Shown here piece after piece: positions 9,443 to 18,200 of a DNA stretch of 60,756 bases. The stretch is from Prosthecobacter gellanilyticus (lineage in GTDB: Bacteria; Verrucomicrobiota; Verrucomicrobiia; Verrucomicrobiales; Verrucomicrobiaceae). The notes beneath the pieces are model-generated. The model ran no database searches and had not been told where the DNA came from. It saw nothing but the letters and a program-made list of their open reading frames with translations. The stretch lies in contig NZ_BKAG01000047.1 in NCBI RefSeq assembly GCF_007992435.1, positions 1 through 60,756 on the forward strand, read 5' to 3'. The first letter of the stretch is position 1. Each line of letters opens with the position of its first letter. Both the position numbers and the translations under genes were made by a program.

Positions 9443-10042
9443 GTGCCATTCGAGGAGTGCTTTGACCTCATCCTGCAAAAGGCCGGTGCCATCCGCGATC
9501 CGCTGGAGTGCTGTTTTTTCCTCATGGTGCAGATGCCCTATCTGCAACCGTTTGAGGATGGCAACAAACGCACCTCACGGCTCGCGGCGAACATTCCTCT
9601 CATCCGCGGGAACATGTCTCCGCTGTCCTTTGTGGACATGCCGGTGCGGGACTACACAGATGGCATCATCGCCATCTATGAGCTGAACCGCATCGAGCTG
9701 CTGCGGGATGTGTTTGCCCATGCGTATGAGCGCTCGGCAGGCCGTTATGCGGCCATCCGGGATGAGATCGGCGAGCCTGAGCCTTTGATGGTGCGCTACC
9801 GTCAGGAGATCAAGGACCGCATCCGGGACGTGGTGGTTCACGGCCTAACCAAACCTGATGCTGCCCACTATCTCCGCCGCTGGGTGACGCAAAACATCAC
9901 CGCTCGTGATCGCGAGAAGTTCATCGAGATCGTCGAGGAGCGCCTGCTCGCCCTCAATGAAGGCAGCATCGCTCGCGTGAGAGTGCGCCCATCGGAGTTC
10001 GAGGCCTGGTGGCCGGTCTGGAACGGCAACGTGAAAGCCTGA
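9443..10042 (+). CDS. Fic-family protein, N-terminally truncated
   Basis: Encodes 199 residues beginning at a GTG 14 bases after the regulator stop. Residues 35-43 read QPFEDGNKR, the Fic signature (HxFx[D/E]GNxR) with Gln where the catalytic His normally sits. RTSRLAANIPLI and LSFVDMP follow, as in ~370-residue Fic proteins, and YELNRIELLRDVF is also typical. The usual N-terminal half (about 170 residues) is missing. The frame stays open upstream into the regulator gene, which suggests that a deletion joined a Fic fragment to this position. It could be a decaying remnant or a short regulator; AMP-transferase activity is doubtful. A strong terminator follows. Confidence 0.7.
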   Translation: MPFEECFDLILQKAGAIRDPLECCFFLMVQMPYLQPFEDGNKRTSRLAANIPLIRGNMSPLSFVDMPVRDYTDGIIAIYELNRIELLRDVFAHAYERSAGRYAAIRDEIGEPEPLMVRYRQEIKDRIRDVVVHGLTKPDAAHYLRRWVTQNITARDREKFIEIVEERLLALNEGSIARVRVRPSEFEAWWPVWNGNVKA

Positions 10043-10043
10043 A

Positions 10044-10092
10044 AACAACGTCGCCGCTGGATCGTGAGATGCGGCGGCGACGTTTCTTTTAG
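10044..10092. terminator. Rho-independent terminator (likely bidirectional)
   Basis: AACGTCGCCGC at 10047-10057 pairs with GCGGCGACGTT at 10074-10084, followed by TTCTTTTA. On the other strand the stem is followed by TTTTC. It lies between the convergent Fic and ThuA genes and can end both transcripts. Confidence 0.85.
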
Positions 10093-10103
10093 TTAGGCTA
10101 TTC

Positions 10104-11066
10104 TTATGAGTCGCGGCGGAAGACGCCCGGAGTGCTCATCGCCGTCTTCTTGGGCTTCGGCGCGGCTTTGGGGTCCATGTTCTCACCGAGCTGGGCATCA
10201 GTCACCGTGGACTCCACACCGCCAGCAGGCACTTCGACCTTCGTGACCCAGAGCAGGGCATTGAGGACGGTTTTACGGAAGTCGGCATTGCCCCAGTTCT
10301 TGTGGAAGTGACCGCCAGTGAAGCCGAAGCCACGGCCGCCGTCTGTGCGCTCAATGCTCCACATGGTGGCTTCGGGTGCGCCCTTCTCGGCCTGGATGTG
10401 CGCATAGGGTCCCTTCGGGTAAACATACGGGCCGTCACGCGTGGCATCAGACGGGATGGCGACGAGGATGGGCACGAATTTCGCACCAGCATCTTCAGCG
10501 GCGACAATGCCGTCCTTGAAGGCAGGGCGGAAGCGCATGTTGAAATACCATTCGTCGTTGATCTGAAAAGGCTTCACGCCGCGAGTGATGGGATGCTCCG
10601 GGAAGCTGGTGAAGTTCGGCTCCCAAAGTGGATTGCAGGAAAAGGCATTCTCGTAGTGACCGCCGAGCCAGGACTGAAACTCCTTGCCGCCGAGTTCGGG
10701 CACCACCTCGACACCGTAGTGCATGCAGCCGAAGCCCACGCCTTTGTCGATGAGCTTCTGGAGTGTCTCCAGATGATTTGCCTGCACGGCGGGGTGGCCT
10801 TTGCCACCGTCCGCATAGATGACGACGGCATCAGCATCCGCAAAAGTGGCCTCGTCCTTCACCCAGCCCATCTCATGGCGGTCTACCACGAGGTTTGGCA
10901 CGGAGGCCAGACACTTCTCCAGCAGCATGGAACCTGCGCGGAACTCATGCATTCCGGGCGGGTGGGAAGGTTTGCCGGCGATGAGGACAAGCTTGTGTTT
11001 GCCGTCTGGCGTGACTGCCTGGGCAGTCGCAGCGATCAAAAGGAGCGTGGTGATGGCGAAGCGCAT
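10104..11066 (-). CDS. Secreted ThuA-domain protein
   Basis: The start at 11066 is chosen because it gives a signal peptide (MRFAITTLLLIAATAQA) rather than a 20-residue proline-rich extension. The 320-residue product matches the ThuA-like glutamine-amidotransferase-fold family: KLVLIAGKPSHPPGMHEF at the mature N-terminus, an FGCMHYGVEV segment around the nucleophile-elbow position, GGHYENAF, and RGFGFTGGHFHKNW near the end. Such proteins are abundant in Verrucomicrobiota near sugar-oxidising enzymes. Activity is not well defined; a role in carbohydrate metabolism is inferred. Convergent with the Fic gene. Confidence 0.88.
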   Translation of the reverse strand: MRFAITTLLLIAATAQAVTPDGKHKLVLIAGKPSHPPGMHEFRAGSMLLEKCLASVPNLVVDRHEMGWVKDEATFADADAVVIYADGGKGHPAVQANHLETLQKLIDKGVGFGCMHYGVEVVPELGGKEFQSWLGGHYENAFSCNPLWEPNFTSFPEHPITRGVKPFQINDEWYFNMRFRPAFKDGIVAAEDAGAKFVPILVAIPSDATRDGPYVYPKGPYAHIQAEKGAPEATMWSIERTDGGRGFGFTGGHFHKNWGNADFRKTVLNALLWVTKVEVPAGGVESTVTDAQLGENMDPKAAPKPKKTAMSTPGVFRRDS

Positions 11067-11232
11067 GGTGATGGTGGGGAAATCAGGTGGGGACGGAGAA
11101 CTCGGGTCAGGTGAGGTGAAAAGCAAATTCTCCCGTGCTTGGCAAGCCGCGAGTGGCGTTTCCCCCTTTGTCAGGCGCTCATCTTGCTATTGGACAGTTT
11201 TCTGTCCGCAGCCACGTTTGGACAAGATCACC

Positions 11233-12162
11233 ATGAAACGTTTTTCCACTCTCTTCGCCGCTCTCGCTCTTCTGACCGGCATTCATGCCCAGGAGCCCAA
11301 GCAAGCAGCCGGGCAGGTTCCCCAGGAACTGATGCAGCGCCTTTTCAACCCGGGATCCACCGAACAGGAACTGACGGATGCCATCAAGGAGGCGAACAAG
11401 GCTGGGGTGCCGCGCCAGCAACTCATCGAGGCCAAGCTCATCTGGGGCCTGCGCACGCAAAACACCGCCTGGCTGGGCAAGATCCTCCCCGAGCTGGAAG
11501 TGCTGGCGGGAAATTTTGATTCGGCTCAGTCCGCAGGCATCAAGTCGGCAGACGACATCCGCTCCTTCGTCGAATACATCAAAGGCCTGCAGGCGCAGGA
11601 GAAGAAGGATGATGCGGGCTTCAAGAAGCACATGCAGGAGGCCTTCTGGCTGGCTCCATCGCAGGCGCAGCTCTACGCGCAGACGATCGACAAGCTCCGC
11701 CGTGAGTCCAAGATGGCCACGACCAAGATCGACCTGCAGCTGGTGCTGGCGACCTCAAACGGCGAGACCACGACTCTACAGGATCAGATGGCTGGCAAGA
11801 AGGCCGTGCTGATCGACTTCTGGGCCTCCTGGTGCGGTCCGTGCATGCAGTTGATGCCTGAGCTGAAAAAGAAGGCCGAGCACCTCAAGAAGCACGGCAT
11901 CGTTGTCGCAGGCATGAACAAGGATGACGAAAAGGCCGAGATGGTGGCGGAAAAGGTCAGGGGAGAGCAGGGGATCGAGTTCCCCTGGTTGATCGAACCC
12001 ACAGACCGGCCTTTCACCAAGATGCTGGAGATCGACAGCATCCCCCGCATGATCCTCATCGGTCCGGACGGCAAGGTCCTCTACAACGGCCATCCCCAGG
12101 ACCCCGGCCTCTGGTCCGCCCTGAAGAAGATCGACCCCGAGATCAAAGAGCCCGAAGCTTGA
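11233..12162 (+). CDS. Secreted thioredoxin-like (TlpA/redoxin family) protein
   Basis: The start at 11233 gives a signal peptide (MKRFSTLFAALALLTGIHAQ); earlier in-frame codons only add sequence overlapping the divergent ThuA gene. The 309-residue product has an N-terminal ~165-residue helical region without a recognised domain, then a thioredoxin fold with WASWCGPC (Cys201 and Cys204) and the cis-proline segment DSIPRMILIG. Likely an extracytoplasmic thiol-disulfide oxidoreductase, plausibly supporting cytochrome c maturation, since several heme proteins are encoded nearby. That role is inference. Confidence 0.9.
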   Translation: MKRFSTLFAALALLTGIHAQEPKQAAGQVPQELMQRLFNPGSTEQELTDAIKEANKAGVPRQQLIEAKLIWGLRTQNTAWLGKILPELEVLAGNFDSAQSAGIKSADDIRSFVEYIKGLQAQEKKDDAGFKKHMQEAFWLAPSQAQLYAQTIDKLRRESKMATTKIDLQLVLATSNGETTTLQDQMAGKKAVLIDFWASWCGPCMQLMPELKKKAEHLKKHGIVVAGMNKDDEKAEMVAEKVRGEQGIEFPWLIEPTDRPFTKMLEIDSIPRMILIGPDGKVLYNGHPQDPGLWSALKKIDPEIKEPEA

Positions 12163-12269
12163 TCTCTTCTCTGGAAGGATTGGATTCGTCATTCCTTCCA
12201 CCACCCCCACGAAAGTGAGGGGACGGAAAGCATGAAAAGGAGGCGGAGACGGCGTTTGTAGCATTAGCC

Positions 12270-13535
12270 ATGAACCGCCGCTCCTTCCTCGCCCACACCG
12301 CCGCCCTCGGCGCTGCGCCGCTTTTCGCGAACAATACACCCGTCCACACCCCGAAGGGAAAGGCGGAGCACTGCATCTTCATCTGGCTCGGCGGTGGCAT
12401 GGGCCAGATCGATACCTTTGACCCGAAGAAGCTGGGTAATAACAAGGACAAGCAGAAGGTCGCAGGGTCCCTTTACAAGGCCATCGACACCACCGTGCCC
12501 GGCGTGCAGCTGGTGGAACATCTCGGCCAGACCGCGAAGGTCATGGAGCATGTGACCGTGATGCGCACGGTGAATCATCAGGTCATCGATGAGCACGCCT
12601 TCGCCACGAACATCGTGCACACGGGCCGCATGATCTCGGGCAACACCATTTATCCGAGCATCGGCTCCATCATCTCCCACGAGAAGGGCGCGGCGGATAA
12701 GGAAGTGCCGCCTTATATCCTTATTGGTTATCCCAACGTGAGCCGTGGTCCGGGTTTCCTGGGGGCGAAGGCTGGTTATGTGTACCTGACGGACACGAAC
12801 ACCGGTCCTGCAGGTTTCACCCGTCCTGATTTTGTGGATGAGAAGCGCGCGCTGACCCGCGAACAACTTTTGCAACCTCTCATGGCCCGCGCTGAGAAGG
12901 GCTCGTCCATGGCCGACTACCGCACTGCCCAGGAGCAGGCGCTGAACCTTTCCGGGCCGCAGTTCATGAGGCACTTTGATCTCAAGCAAGAGCCTGAATC
13001 CCTGCGCAATGAATACGGTGGCGAGTTCGGCCAGCGCTGCCTGCTCTCACGTCGTCTCGTGCAGGCAGGCGTGCGCTTCATCGAGGTGTCTCACAACCTC
13101 AATTTCATGAACGGCACCGGCTGGGACATTCATAATGAAGGTTACCAGAACCAGCACCTGCTCATCCAGGAGCTGGACACGGCGCTCGCCGCGCTGATCC
13201 GTGATTTGAAGGACAAAAAGCTGCTCGACAAGACCCTCATCGTCGTAGGCACGGAATTCGGTCGTCCGCCGGAGTTTGATGGTCGTGGTGGCCGTGGTCA
13301 CCAGGGCACTGCCTTCTCCATGGTGTTGGCCGGGGGCGGCCTGAAGCACTGCGGCGCTTATGGTGTCACGGATGAGCTGGCCAAGAAGCCGGTCGAGAAC
13401 CCCGTGCCGCTCGTCGACTTCCACGCCACCATTCATGCGGCGATGGGGATTGATCCCGCCAAGGAACTCATGGACGGCACCCGTCCCGTGCCGATCACGG
13501 ATGGGGGCAAGCCTGTGATGGCCCTTTTTGCCTAA
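12270..13535 (+). CDS. DUF1501-domain protein
   Basis: A 421-residue protein with a twin-arginine-like start (MNRRSFLAHTAALGAAPLFA), consistent with Tat export. The body matches DUF1501, an alkaline-phosphatase/sulfatase-fold family: IFIWLGGGMGQIDTFDPK near the N-terminus, MRTVNHQVIDEHAFA, GWDIHNEG, IVVGTEFGRPPEFDGRGGRGHQ and a closing DFHATIHAAMGIDP. Genes of this type often accompany DUF1592- or PSD1-type cytochrome genes, and both occur in this window though not adjacent. The reaction is unknown. A strong terminator follows the stop. Confidence 0.92.
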   Translation: MNRRSFLAHTAALGAAPLFANNTPVHTPKGKAEHCIFIWLGGGMGQIDTFDPKKLGNNKDKQKVAGSLYKAIDTTVPGVQLVEHLGQTAKVMEHVTVMRTVNHQVIDEHAFATNIVHTGRMISGNTIYPSIGSIISHEKGAADKEVPPYILIGYPNVSRGPGFLGAKAGYVYLTDTNTGPAGFTRPDFVDEKRALTREQLLQPLMARAEKGSSMADYRTAQEQALNLSGPQFMRHFDLKQEPESLRNEYGGEFGQRCLLSRRLVQAGVRFIEVSHNLNFMNGTGWDIHNEGYQNQHLLIQELDTALAALIRDLKDKKLLDKTLIVVGTEFGRPPEFDGRGGRGHQGTAFSMVLAGGGLKHCGAYGVTDELAKKPVENPVPLVDFHATIHAAMGIDPAKELMDGTRPVPITDGGKPVMALFA

Positions 13536-13546
13536 CCGAAAGCGTC

Positions 13547-13590
13547 AAAAAAAATCCCGTGCGGCGAAAGCCACACGGGATTTTTGTTTG
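13547..13590. terminator. Rho-independent terminator (bidirectional)
   Basis: AAAAATCCCGTG pairs with CACGGGATTTTT around GCGGCGAAAGCCA. The stem is flanked by an A-tract on the left and a T-tract on the right, so it serves both the DUF1501 gene (+) and the convergent secreted-protein gene (-). Confidence 0.9.
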
Positions 13591-13604
13591 GGGGAGAAGT
13601 CAGG

Positions 13605-15146
13605 TTATGGAACCACTTCAAAGATCGGGTTCAGCGTGAAGCCGCTGAGCTGGCCCTTGAGCTTCACATTCATGCCCTCGCGGTAGAGGATGCCGGTGAT
13701 GGTGCGCTTCTTGCCATTCTGGTCATAGATGCTGCCAGTGACGAGGCCGTTGGCCTTGTTCAGAGCCAGCACAGGCTTGCGCTGCAGAGGGCTGGTGAAT
13801 TTGAAGACGTTGTTGGTGCCGAGGGTGAGGTTCTCGGTGATGGCAGGAGTGATCTCCGGGTTCTGCATTGCGATGGTGAGCTTGCCTGCGCCCATGCTGC
13901 CGTCGAGGAAGCCAAGCGCCCTGGCATTGGCCATTGGCGGAATATAGGTGCTGCCAACGACGCTGAGGCTGGTGGAGATGCCTGCAGGGTAGAAGGTGGC
14001 GCCTTGTTTGGCTGGGCGCTTGTAGTAGGCAAGGGCATTTGACTGTGTCAGGGTGTCCGTCGCGCCTGCTTCCGTGATCTGAAGGTAGGAGTAGAAGAAG
14101 CCAGTGTTGGTGTGCAGCGGAGTGTAGGTGGGCACCAGGCAGGTGGTGGCCGTTTCTTTGCACAGGAATGAACCAAAGGTAGCCTTGGTACCGTCAAGCA
14201 TCACGGCGGCTCCGTTCACAACACCGAGATTGGACACGTTGAGACTGAGTGTTCCGGCGCTGCTGACTGTGGCCGTGTAGAGACCCTTCATCGCCGAAGG
14301 CTGGATGGCCGTGAAGCGCTGCACCGTGCCGAGATTTCTCTCCATGTTGGCGGTGCCGGAGACCACGCCGAACATACCGTTTTGCGCTCCGTCAAGAATC
14401 AGTGTCAGGGGCGGCAGCGGTACGCTTCCGACCGGCACCTTCCGCTCAAATGAGATCGTAAAATAGCCGTCCAGACCGAACACCCCGTTGAAGGGATAAA
14501 GCTTGCCTGCCAGATTCAGCTTGGCTGAGAAGGCGTGGGTGGCGGTCCTGCTCAACTGGATGGAGCCGTTCATGCCGACGTCCGTTGATGAACCGAAAGT
14601 GCCGTAGCGGGTTTCGGGTGTGGCGGGCAGGTGGCGCAGGCGGAGTGATACCTTCTGGCTGTTTGCGGTGATCGAGCCGGCACTCCACCCGTCCACAGCG
14701 ATGCTGTAGGTTGTGCCCTGGGTGGCATAGAAAGTGGTGCTTGAGTAAAAGTGGGCGGCGTTGTTGATGCTCAGGTGGTGGTCGTCATTCGCGGACACCC
14801 GGGTCAGGTTGTTGACAGCCGCACCGGTGTAAACGGCGATGATGGTGTCGGTCAGACTATCGACATAGTCTCCGCCAAAGGTGTCCACGGTGCAGAAACC
14901 AGCGGAGGGGGCGGTCCAGCGCCACCACGCTGTCTTTTGGGCACCTGTGCTACCACTGGCGAAGTGGCCGGGCTCACCGGCTTCCGCGTCATAGTTCAGG
15001 AGGACGGCGGAGCCGTTGCTCTGGTTGCTGTCCGTGATCACCGTCGCGTTGGCAAAGGTGTTGGCGTTGGCACGGGCTACTTGAGGAGCTGCCGCCAGCG
15101 CGAGGGCCAGCAGGCTGAGGAATGTGGTTTTGGTCGTGGTTTTCAT
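13605..15146 (-). CDS. Secreted protein with pre-peptidase-like N-terminal domain
   Basis: A 513-residue exported protein (signal MKTTTKTTFLSLLALALAA, cleavage near ARANA). The first ~150 residues (WWRWTAPSAGFCTVDTFGGD, DTIIAVYTG, ANDDH, YSIAVDG) resemble pre-peptidase C-terminal-type beta domains used by surface proteins. The rest consists of two beta-rich repeats: a FSAKLNLAGKLYPFNGVFG-type segment and a later YYKRPAKQGATFYPAG segment. The architecture resembles uncharacterised secreted proteins of Verrucomicrobiota. No catalytic motif is visible; an adhesin or cell-surface role is possible but unproven. Confidence 0.7.
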   Translation of the reverse strand: MKTTTKTTFLSLLALALAAAPQVARANANTFANATVITDSNQSNGSAVLLNYDAEAGEPGHFASGSTGAQKTAWWRWTAPSAGFCTVDTFGGDYVDSLTDTIIAVYTGAAVNNLTRVSANDDHHLSINNAAHFYSSTTFYATQGTTYSIAVDGWSAGSITANSQKVSLRLRHLPATPETRYGTFGSSTDVGMNGSIQLSRTATHAFSAKLNLAGKLYPFNGVFGLDGYFTISFERKVPVGSVPLPPLTLILDGAQNGMFGVVSGTANMERNLGTVQRFTAIQPSAMKGLYTATVSSAGTLSLNVSNLGVVNGAAVMLDGTKATFGSFLCKETATTCLVPTYTPLHTNTGFFYSYLQITEAGATDTLTQSNALAYYKRPAKQGATFYPAGISTSLSVVGSTYIPPMANARALGFLDGSMGAGKLTIAMQNPEITPAITENLTLGTNNVFKFTSPLQRKPVLALNKANGLVTGSIYDQNGKKRTITGILYREGMNVKLKGQLSGFTLNPIFEVVP

Positions 15147-15346
15147 GGGTGAGTTGTTGGGCTAGGTGTTTTGGGGGCCAGTAGCGCAGCGGCCGTTCTG
15201 GATGTCCTAGCCTTCACTCATTTCCCGAATGTGGGTATTGGACCTCGGTCCTACGACCTAGGTCGGATTTTTGAGGTGACGGAAAGGCTTCCATATCCGC
15301 CTTTCGTCGGATAGGCAGCCGGGGCCATGGGTGCCAGTATCGCTGC

Positions 15347-16144
15347 ATGAAAGTGTCCCTAGCCATGAACTCTCCTTCCCAGCCGAGCCTTCCAGGCGTG
15401 GTGGATGTGCTGCGCGTGAACGAGCGCCTGATCATCGCTCTGGCCATGCTGGCGGGCCTGCCCTTCACGCTTGCGGTGGTTGGCGTCATGATGCGCGTTT
15501 GTGGAGCCTCTTTGAAGCCGGAGGTCTTCGCGGTGGGCGTGGCGGCCGCCTCGATCATCGCGGTTGTTGCACTTTTTGTTGCGCAGTGGGTGCGCGCCCG
15601 CATTCCCGTTCGTCCGGAGGAGCCGGGACCTGGGTTTGCCATCCAGGGCGGCAAGTTCGCGGATCGTGAGAAAGTCTTTGGTGCTGATGTGCCTGCCTTC
15701 CTCATCAGGGATGCGAAAGCGGTGATGCCCGGAGTCTTTGACGAGGCCGAGGTGGCTGAGTCTGGATTCACCGTGAATGTCGAGACGATGCTGGTCGCCC
15801 AGTTTCCCACCCCTCGCGAAGCCAGGAAGGCCGCCCTTGCCTATCATCGCGCCTTCTTCCTTCAAAATGTGACTGGAGACGAGGCGCTGGGCTGGAAGGC
15901 CAGGCGCAGCCTTCAGGGAGACTATGTGGAGATGGTCCGCCGTGGCCGGGTGCTCTTCGTGTGGGCCTGCCTGAGTCCGGAGGCCTGCACAGAGCGCCGG
16001 CAGCAGTGTGACATCGAATCTCTCCTGCCGGGCTGCTCCGTGGAGAAGTCCGCCCCTCATTTTTCCGCACTTCAGCCGGTCACCGAAACACTCAGCAGCC
16101 TCGGATGGCTGCTGGGCCGGAAAGAAGACCGGTCCATTGGTTGA
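15347..16144 (+). CDS. Membrane protein of unknown function
   Basis: 265 residues; an alternative start at 15365 would shorten it by six. Two membrane segments lie near residues 28-48 and 60-82, followed by RARIPVRPEEPG and a soluble C-terminal domain of about 175 residues (VFGADVPAFLIRDAKAVMPG ... YVEMVRRGRVLFVWACLS) with four cysteines near the end. I do not recognise the family. It lies with two other unknown exported proteins on the same strand. TTCGTCGGATA at 15302-15312 upstream is repeated upstream of the gene at 17101. Confidence 0.65.
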   Translation: MKVSLAMNSPSQPSLPGVVDVLRVNERLIIALAMLAGLPFTLAVVGVMMRVCGASLKPEVFAVGVAAASIIAVVALFVAQWVRARIPVRPEEPGPGFAIQGGKFADREKVFGADVPAFLIRDAKAVMPGVFDEAEVAESGFTVNVETMLVAQFPTPREARKAALAYHRAFFLQNVTGDEALGWKARRSLQGDYVEMVRRGRVLFVWACLSPEACTERRQQCDIESLLPGCSVEKSAPHFSALQPVTETLSSLGWLLGRKEDRSIG

Positions 16145-16202
16145 GGGAATGGCCCGTTGGTGCCATTGCCAGCCAGTGTGAATCATTCATCAAATCGCTG
16201 TC

Positions 16203-17018
16203 ATGAATCACAAGACCTCTTCAATCCTTCTGAGTTCAGTTATCCTTTTGGTTAGCGGGGCCGCGGCACAGGAGCCGAAACCTTTTGCCACCTTCATGGA
16301 GCTGCCCTGGCGTTATGTCATCGGCGGCAGTGCCGGAGGCAAATGGCTGAGCAGTGAGAACGCTGGAAAGCGGCTTGCCGCCAAGACCACCTACCGCGTC
16401 TTCACGCTGGAGGGCGAGAAGGCCAGGATCACCGCTGGCAAGGCCGCTCCTGAGGCGGACGTGTGCATGGATGTCTACATGCATGCCATCACGCCGCAGC
16501 CTGATCCCGAGTCCCCGGACGCCATCGGCGTGAATGCACCCTGGAATCCGCAACCGCGCCAGCCTGTGCCGCTGGACATCGATAAAGCCAGCCTGGAAAA
16601 AGCGCTGGGCGACCTGCTGAATGGCAAAGGCATCAAGAAGCCCAAGGTAAAACTCACCCAGACCCTTCGCGTGGATCTGGATGGTGATGGCAAGCTCGAG
16701 ACGCTGCTCACCGGGCAGCACTTTGATGATGAGGTTGAGCACCTCTCCGTGAAGGCCGGTGACTACAGCCTCGTCTTCATGCGCCGGCTTGTGGAGGGAC
16801 AGATCAAAACCCAGCTCCTGGCGGGCGAGGCCTATCCAAAAGCAGATCCAGAGAATGCTCCCAGCACCTATGAGCTCGCTGGCGTGCTGGATCTGGATGG
16901 TGATGGCAAGCTCGAGGTGCTGGTGCGCACGGGCTACTACGAGGGTGGAGGCATGCAGGTCTGGCAGCTCAAGGGCGACCGCCTTGTCAAGGTGCTCGAA
17001 ATGGAGTGCGGAGTGTAG
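16203..17018 (+). CDS. Secreted protein with Asp-rich calcium-binding-like motifs
   Basis: 271 residues with a signal peptide (SSILLSSVILLVSGAAAQ). Two DLDGDGKLE motifs about 75 residues apart near the C-terminal half (VDLDGDGKLETLL and LDLDGDGKLEVLV) resemble EF-hand-like or FG-GAP loops in extracellular beta-propeller and VCBS proteins. The N-terminal part is unrecognised. It lies 58 bases after the membrane-protein gene and 82 before the next gene, so co-transcription is possible. Confidence 0.65.
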   Translation: MNHKTSSILLSSVILLVSGAAAQEPKPFATFMELPWRYVIGGSAGGKWLSSENAGKRLAAKTTYRVFTLEGEKARITAGKAAPEADVCMDVYMHAITPQPDPESPDAIGVNAPWNPQPRQPVPLDIDKASLEKALGDLLNGKGIKKPKVKLTQTLRVDLDGDGKLETLLTGQHFDDEVEHLSVKAGDYSLVFMRRLVEGQIKTQLLAGEAYPKADPENAPSTYELAGVLDLDGDGKLEVLVRTGYYEGGGMQVWQLKGDRLVKVLEMECGV

Positions 17019-17100
17019 TTTTTCCCTGGGAAAAGGGGTCTGAAGTCGAGGTCGTAGGCCATTCGTCGGATACCCGGTTTTTCAAATTCGTGACAAGTTG

Positions 17101-18180
17101 ATGACGAAACAAAAAACTATGTTCAAACACGTCATGAAACCCCTGGCCCCTCTTCTGGCGCTCACCCTGGCCTATGCGGCCTTTACCACAGGCCGTAGCC
17201 CTGAGGAGCGCCTGGCACCGATCAGCGATGCCGCGAAGACATTTTACACCACCCTGCGCGCTGAACGCATCAGCGGACTGCCCTCTGAAGAGCAGATGAA
17301 AAAGCTGTCCGGCCTCCTCACTCCTGGTCTGCATGCCGCCATCCTGAAAGCCCGTGCAGAGCAGCAGGAGCAGATCAAAAAGCATCCGGATGACAAGCCG
17401 AACTGGATCGAGGGAGACCTCTTCGGCAGCCTCTTTGAAGGCGTGACCCAGTGGGAGCTTGGCAGCGCCTTTTTTGCCCCGGGTGTGGACGGCACCGTGA
17501 AGGTGAATCTGACCTACCAGGAGGCCACCGAAAAACCCACGAAGTGGACAGACATCCTCGTCTTCAAGCAGCGTGAGGAGAAGTGGCTGCTGGATGACAT
17601 CCGCATGGGGGGCGAGTGGGCCTTCAAGTCGGCTGATTCTCTCCGCGGCCGTCTCCCCGGCGGCTGGCAGGCCCGTGAGGACCATGACTCACCGGATGAA
17701 AAATGGCATGTGACCTTTCAGCGGGATGGCGAGGTCGTCTCCAACATCTCCATCCAGGCGGCGGACAAGTCAGGCCTGCCACACCTTTTGTTCGGCGCTG
17801 AATCGAGCCCGGCAGGCGGGGTTCCCAGCTGGGTGCTTTGGAATCCGGACAGCGACCTGCTCGCCGTCCGCCTGGGGGACAGCCCGCGCTTCACCCGCAC
17901 CCTGATCTTCCGCCTGGTCGGCCATGAGTGGAAAAAAGTGGAGATGCCGGTCTTCTATGCCGAGGAAAAAAAGACCATGGCCGGGAACGGCTTCCGTGAG
18001 ACCGACAGCCTCATCGACGCGGATCACTGGTATGACGCGAACACCCTGGTGGTGAAGTATTTCAGCAGCTGGGCCAACGGTGATGATGGTGATGGCTACT
18101 CCAAATACATCAGCGTGCAGATCAGCGCGGATGGCAAGGCCAGCGTCACGGAAGCGGTGGACACTCCCGGAAAAGATTGA
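17101..18180 (+). CDS. Exported protein of unknown function
   Basis: ATG at 17101 (another at 17119) gives a ~359-residue protein with an N-terminal hydrophobic segment (VMKPLAPLLALTLAYAAF) acting as signal or anchor. The mature part has a helical, charged stretch (ERISGLPSEEQMKKLSGLLT) then a beta-rich region (VNLTYQEATEKPTKWTD, KWLLDDIRMGGEW) resembling lumazine-binding or NTF2-like accessory folds. The last third has YSKYISVQISADGKASVTE. No enzyme motif is visible. Shares the upstream motif TTCGTCGGATA (17062-17072) with the gene at 15347. Confidence 0.6.
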   Translation: MTKQKTMFKHVMKPLAPLLALTLAYAAFTTGRSPEERLAPISDAAKTFYTTLRAERISGLPSEEQMKKLSGLLTPGLHAAILKARAEQQEQIKKHPDDKPNWIEGDLFGSLFEGVTQWELGSAFFAPGVDGTVKVNLTYQEATEKPTKWTDILVFKQREEKWLLDDIRMGGEWAFKSADSLRGRLPGGWQAREDHDSPDEKWHVTFQRDGEVVSNISIQAADKSGLPHLLFGAESSPAGGVPSWVLWNPDSDLLAVRLGDSPRFTRTLIFRLVGHEWKKVEMPVFYAEEKKTMAGNGFRETDSLIDADHWYDANTLVVKYFSSWANGDDGDGYSKYISVQISADGKASVTEAVDTPGKD

Positions 18181-18200
18181 TCAGGTTTTGCGCTATCCTT

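Noticed and set aside
13723..14163. Histidine-rich frame inside the secreted protein gene
   Set aside because: Shadow frame of a gene with a convincing signal peptide and beta domains.
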